From NCBI GenBank assembly GCA_014380625.1, contig JACMJL010000028.1, positions 1-32,719 of the forward strand: a DNA stretch of 32,719 bases. Reading direction: 5' to 3'. The translations under genes were made by a program, and so were the position numbers. Under the pieces are notes generated by a model, which made no database searches, was not told the origin of the DNA, and saw only the letters and a list, made by a program, of their open reading frames with translations. Of the stretch, positions 30,635 through 32,719 are shown piece by piece. Numbering within the stretch: position 1 is the stretch's first letter; each line of letters starts with the position of its first letter. Source of the DNA: Clostridiaceae bacterium. GTDB lineage: Bacteria > Bacillota > Clostridia > Clostridiales > Clostridiaceae.

Positions 30635-31614
30635 TGAAAGATATCTATAAATGGAACAGTGACCTCTCAGAGATGCTGGTGATTTTTCTGGCAGAAAAGA
30701 GAATGACAGGATATACGTATAATGCGCAGGAAAAATATTTAAGGAGGTTTGATGAGTATTATTTGAGAAATGGTTACTCAGGAGTACATATTACAAAGTC
30801 TATGACAGATGCTTTTATATATACGGTGCCTGAGGAGCCTTCAACCCATTATATAAAAGAACGTCTTATGAGAGATGTCACAATGTTTCTGATCAGAAAT
30901 GGATATCGGGAAGTTTATGTGCCCGAAGTAAAGTCGGCACCTAAAAGCGCCAATATCCATACTCCTTATATTTTTATGGAGGACGAAATGAAACGGATAT
31001 TTAATACAATTGATTCATGGGAGGATTCATTTTATACAGACAGGCATATTATTGATCCCATATTTTTTCGTATACTTTATGGAACAGGTATGAGGGTTTC
31101 AGAAGTCTTGAATTTATTGGTAAAAGACTTTGATAGCAGTAATGGTATACTGACTGTATATCATGCTAAAAACAATAAAGACCGTCTAATTCCCATTGCT
31201 CCGAGCCTTACCAAGCGGATTGCAGAACTTTCAGATAAAATCCACAGATATTCAAAAGATAGCGATTTCCTGTTTCCATCTCGAACCCGACACAGAATTG
31301 ACCAAAGTACGATATACCGAAGGTTCAGGCAATACCTCCATCGTGCTGGTATATCTCATACGGATTCTGGACCGAGGGTACACGACCTTAGACATAATTA
31401 TGCTGTAAAGTGCTTAAAAAGGTGGGTTTTAGCAGGAGAAGAATTGACGAATATTTTACCCTATCTCGCAGCCTATATGGGACATTCTGATTTTAGAGGA
31501 ACACAGTATTATCTGCGCCTTACGGCTGACCTGTATCCCAACATCATCAGCCGTGAGGAAGCAGAATTTGGCTATGTGATTCCGGAAGGAGGCATGACGG
31601 ATGAAAGAAACTGA
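30634..31614 (+). CDS. ritB: RIT tyrosine recombinase B
   Basis: This 326-residue recombinase is the middle gene. The N-terminal core-binding domain covers about residues 1-110. The catalytic domain has R154 (GTGMRVSEVLNL), a hairpin lysine (HAKNNKDRLIPI), H250 and R253 (HDLRHNYA), H284 (MGHSDF) and Y293 (TQYYLRL). The start is ATG 30634, which shares one base with the ritA stop codon and has GAGGAGG (30616-30622) before it. An upstream ATG at 30601 lies before that site and is out of reach of it. It ends 14 bases inside ritC, so the three genes are translationally coupled. Confidence 0.9.
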   Translation: MKDIYKWNSDLSEMLVIFLAEKRMTGYTYNAQEKYLRRFDEYYLRNGYSGVHITKSMTDAFIYTVPEEPSTHYIKERLMRDVTMFLIRNGYREVYVPEVKSAPKSANIHTPYIFMEDEMKRIFNTIDSWEDSFYTDRHIIDPIFFRILYGTGMRVSEVLNLLVKDFDSSNGILTVYHAKNNKDRLIPIAPSLTKRIAELSDKIHRYSKDSDFLFPSRTRHRIDQSTIYRRFRQYLHRAGISHTDSGPRVHDLRHNYAVKCLKRWVLAGEELTNILPYLAAYMGHSDFRGTQYYLRLTADLYPNIISREEAEFGYVIPEGGMTDERN

Positions 31615-32623
31615 TTTTCCGAAATATCTGTCATACTTTCTTTCAAAATATCTTCCAGGGCAGAAAAATGCAAGTACCCATACCATAGCATCTTACCGTG
31701 ATACATTCAAGCTGTTTCTCATATTCTGCGAAAGAGAAATGTCGATAAAACCGGAAAGACTTCAGATGTCAAATATGACAAAAGACCTAATCATCAGTTA
31801 TCTAAACTGGATTGAAGAAAGACGTGAATGCACTATATCTACACGTAACCAGAGGCTGGCTGTACTACATTCATTTTTTCGATATGTACAAAAAGATTCA
31901 CCAGAAAACCTTTATGAACTTCAAAAAATTCTTTCGATTCCAATTAAAAAGCATCCCAAGGCAATGGTACCTTATCTTACTGGACTAGAGATGCAGATAT
32001 TATTATCTCAACCAGATTCATCGAACTATGATGGATTTAAAGATATGGTACTACTATCCGTGCTGTATGATACGGGTGCAAGAGTACAGGAACTTACAGA
32101 TATCAAGGTTAAAGATGTTCGTTTATCATCGCCTGCTGTAATAACACTTCATGGAAAAGGAAGAAAAACACGGCAAGTTCCGATTATGGGTAAAACTTCA
32201 GAATTACTTGAAAAATATCTAGAAATCAAAAAATATCATCTTGGCATAGCTAGAACAGATAATTATCTTTTTGTAAATCAGAAGAAACAGAAACTTTCAA
32301 GATGGGGCATTTCATATATTCTAAATAAATATATAACCCTCTCCAGAAAGAATTCATTATTCAAAGTTGATTTTTCTGTGACACCACATGTGGTTCGCCA
32401 TGCGAAAGCAATGCATCTTCTGCAATCAGGTGTAAACCTCATTTACATACGGGATTTCCTTGGGCATGTTGACTGCTCAACAACTGAGGTATATGCAAGG
32501 GCTGACAGTGAAATGAAAAGAAAAGCAATCGAAAATGCATACGTTGACTTGGTTCCCGATATTGTTCCAAAATGGCAAGAAGACGGCGACCTGATGAATT
32601 GGTTAAATTCACTCTGTGATTAA
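31601..32623 (+). CDS. ritC: RIT tyrosine recombinase C
   Basis: This 340-residue recombinase is the last gene. It is the most XerC/D-like of the three in layout: core-binding domain about 8-105 (FLSKYLPGQKNASTHTIASY), then the catalytic domain with R161 (DTGARVQELTDI), a lysine in LHGKGRKTRQVPI, H263 and R266 (HVVRHAKAMHLL), H289 (LGHVDC) and Y298 (TEVYARAD). RBS GGAAGGAGG lies about eight bases before the ATG inside the end of ritB. The stop codon is seven bases from the right inverted repeat, which leaves no room for cargo genes. Confidence 0.92.
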   Translation: MKETDFPKYLSYFLSKYLPGQKNASTHTIASYRDTFKLFLIFCEREMSIKPERLQMSNMTKDLIISYLNWIEERRECTISTRNQRLAVLHSFFRYVQKDSPENLYELQKILSIPIKKHPKAMVPYLTGLEMQILLSQPDSSNYDGFKDMVLLSVLYDTGARVQELTDIKVKDVRLSSPAVITLHGKGRKTRQVPIMGKTSELLEKYLEIKKYHLGIARTDNYLFVNQKKQKLSRWGISYILNKYITLSRKNSLFKVDFSVTPHVVRHAKAMHLLQSGVNLIYIRDFLGHVDCSTTEVYARADSEMKRKAIENAYVDLVPDIVPKWQEDGDLMNWLNSLCD

Positions 32624-32629
32624 TTAAAG

Positions 32630-32715
32630 TATTATGGGGAGTGATTCAACAAAATGTGATTGAAAAACAAGGTTTTATTCGATACACTCCCCATAATACC
32701 CCACTCTACATAATG
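32630..32715. repeat. Right terminal inverted repeat of the RIT element
   Basis: It begins ATTATGGGGAGTGATTCAA next to the ritC stop codon and ends CTCTACATAATG. It is the inverted partner of 29267-29352. Its last five bases overlap the TAATGACGA border repeat. Confidence 0.85.
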
Positions 32716-32719
32716 ACGA
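32711..32719. repeat. Direct repeat TAATGACGA at right RIT border
   Basis: Same nine bases as at 29234-29242. The window ends here. On the minus strand they read as codons for R-H-Y, matching the first codons of the integrase fragment at the left border. Confidence 0.7.

Larger units (their letters stand above)
29243..32710 (+). mobile_element. Recombinase-in-trio (RIT) element
   Basis: About 3.47 kb with three tyrosine recombinase genes in one direction, overlapping by 1 and 14 bases, and nothing else. The genes are bounded by imperfect inverted repeats of about 86 bases (29267-29352 and 32630-32715). Size, gene number, overlap and end structure match RIT elements (RitA, RitB, RitC). Base composition is less AT-rich than the surroundings, a sign of transfer. 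It interrupts a minus-strand integrase gene. The exact ends are uncertain by about 24 bases on the left, because the ATGTAGAG motif occurs both outside and inside the inverted repeat there. Confidence 0.87.

Overview
The window is AT-rich chromosomal DNA from a low-GC Gram-positive bacterium, most likely a Clostridium-type Firmicute. Pointers are the gene order metK, recD2, comFC, raiA-type RNA, hpf, secA, prfB; strong GGAGG-type ribosome binding sites; TTG and GTG starts; sigma-A-like promoters; and U-tailed hairpin terminators. No species is claimed.

Positions 1-10486 are mostly conserved housekeeping genes: the 3' end of metK, recD2, a degenerate ComFA-like helicase overlapping comFC, a structured RNA that looks like the raiA motif, hpf, secA, and prfB with its programmed +1 frameshift. 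The last ~82 bases of the raiA-type RNA, including its terminator, are repeated 1158 bases downstream. The two copies bracket a segment carrying two small membrane-protein genes.

Positions 10487-24275 contain an IS1595-type transposase gene that looks catalytically dead, then a two-component system whose promoter carries three 11-bp-spaced direct repeats and which is followed by a phosphodiester glycosidase-type envelope protein. A beta-phosphoglucomutase and an M28 peptidase lie on the minus strand. Next come tex, a polysaccharide deacetylase, two small genes of 58 and 50 codons, the minus-strand operon tsaE-tsaB-rimI, a ZnuA-like lipoprotein that has lost its metal ligands, and a CBS-ACT protein.

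From tRNA-Trp (24398) to the right edge the DNA is accessory. It holds 11-bp repeats beside the tRNA, a truncated DUF4160 gene next to an intact DUF2442 gene, small phage-like genes, a DUF1643-like gene, a MerR/GyrI regulator with its own operator, an unknown minus-strand gene whose 3' end is duplicated near the tRNA, and the C-terminal end of a phage-type integrase.

That integrase is interrupted by a recombinase-in-trio (RIT) element at about 29243-32710. The element has three overlapping tyrosine recombinase genes, each with a complete R-H-R-H-Y catalytic set, between ~86-bp imperfect inverted repeats, with the 9-base sequence TAATGACGA on both sides. The RIT element and the duplicated raiA RNA tail are the two most interesting parts of the window.
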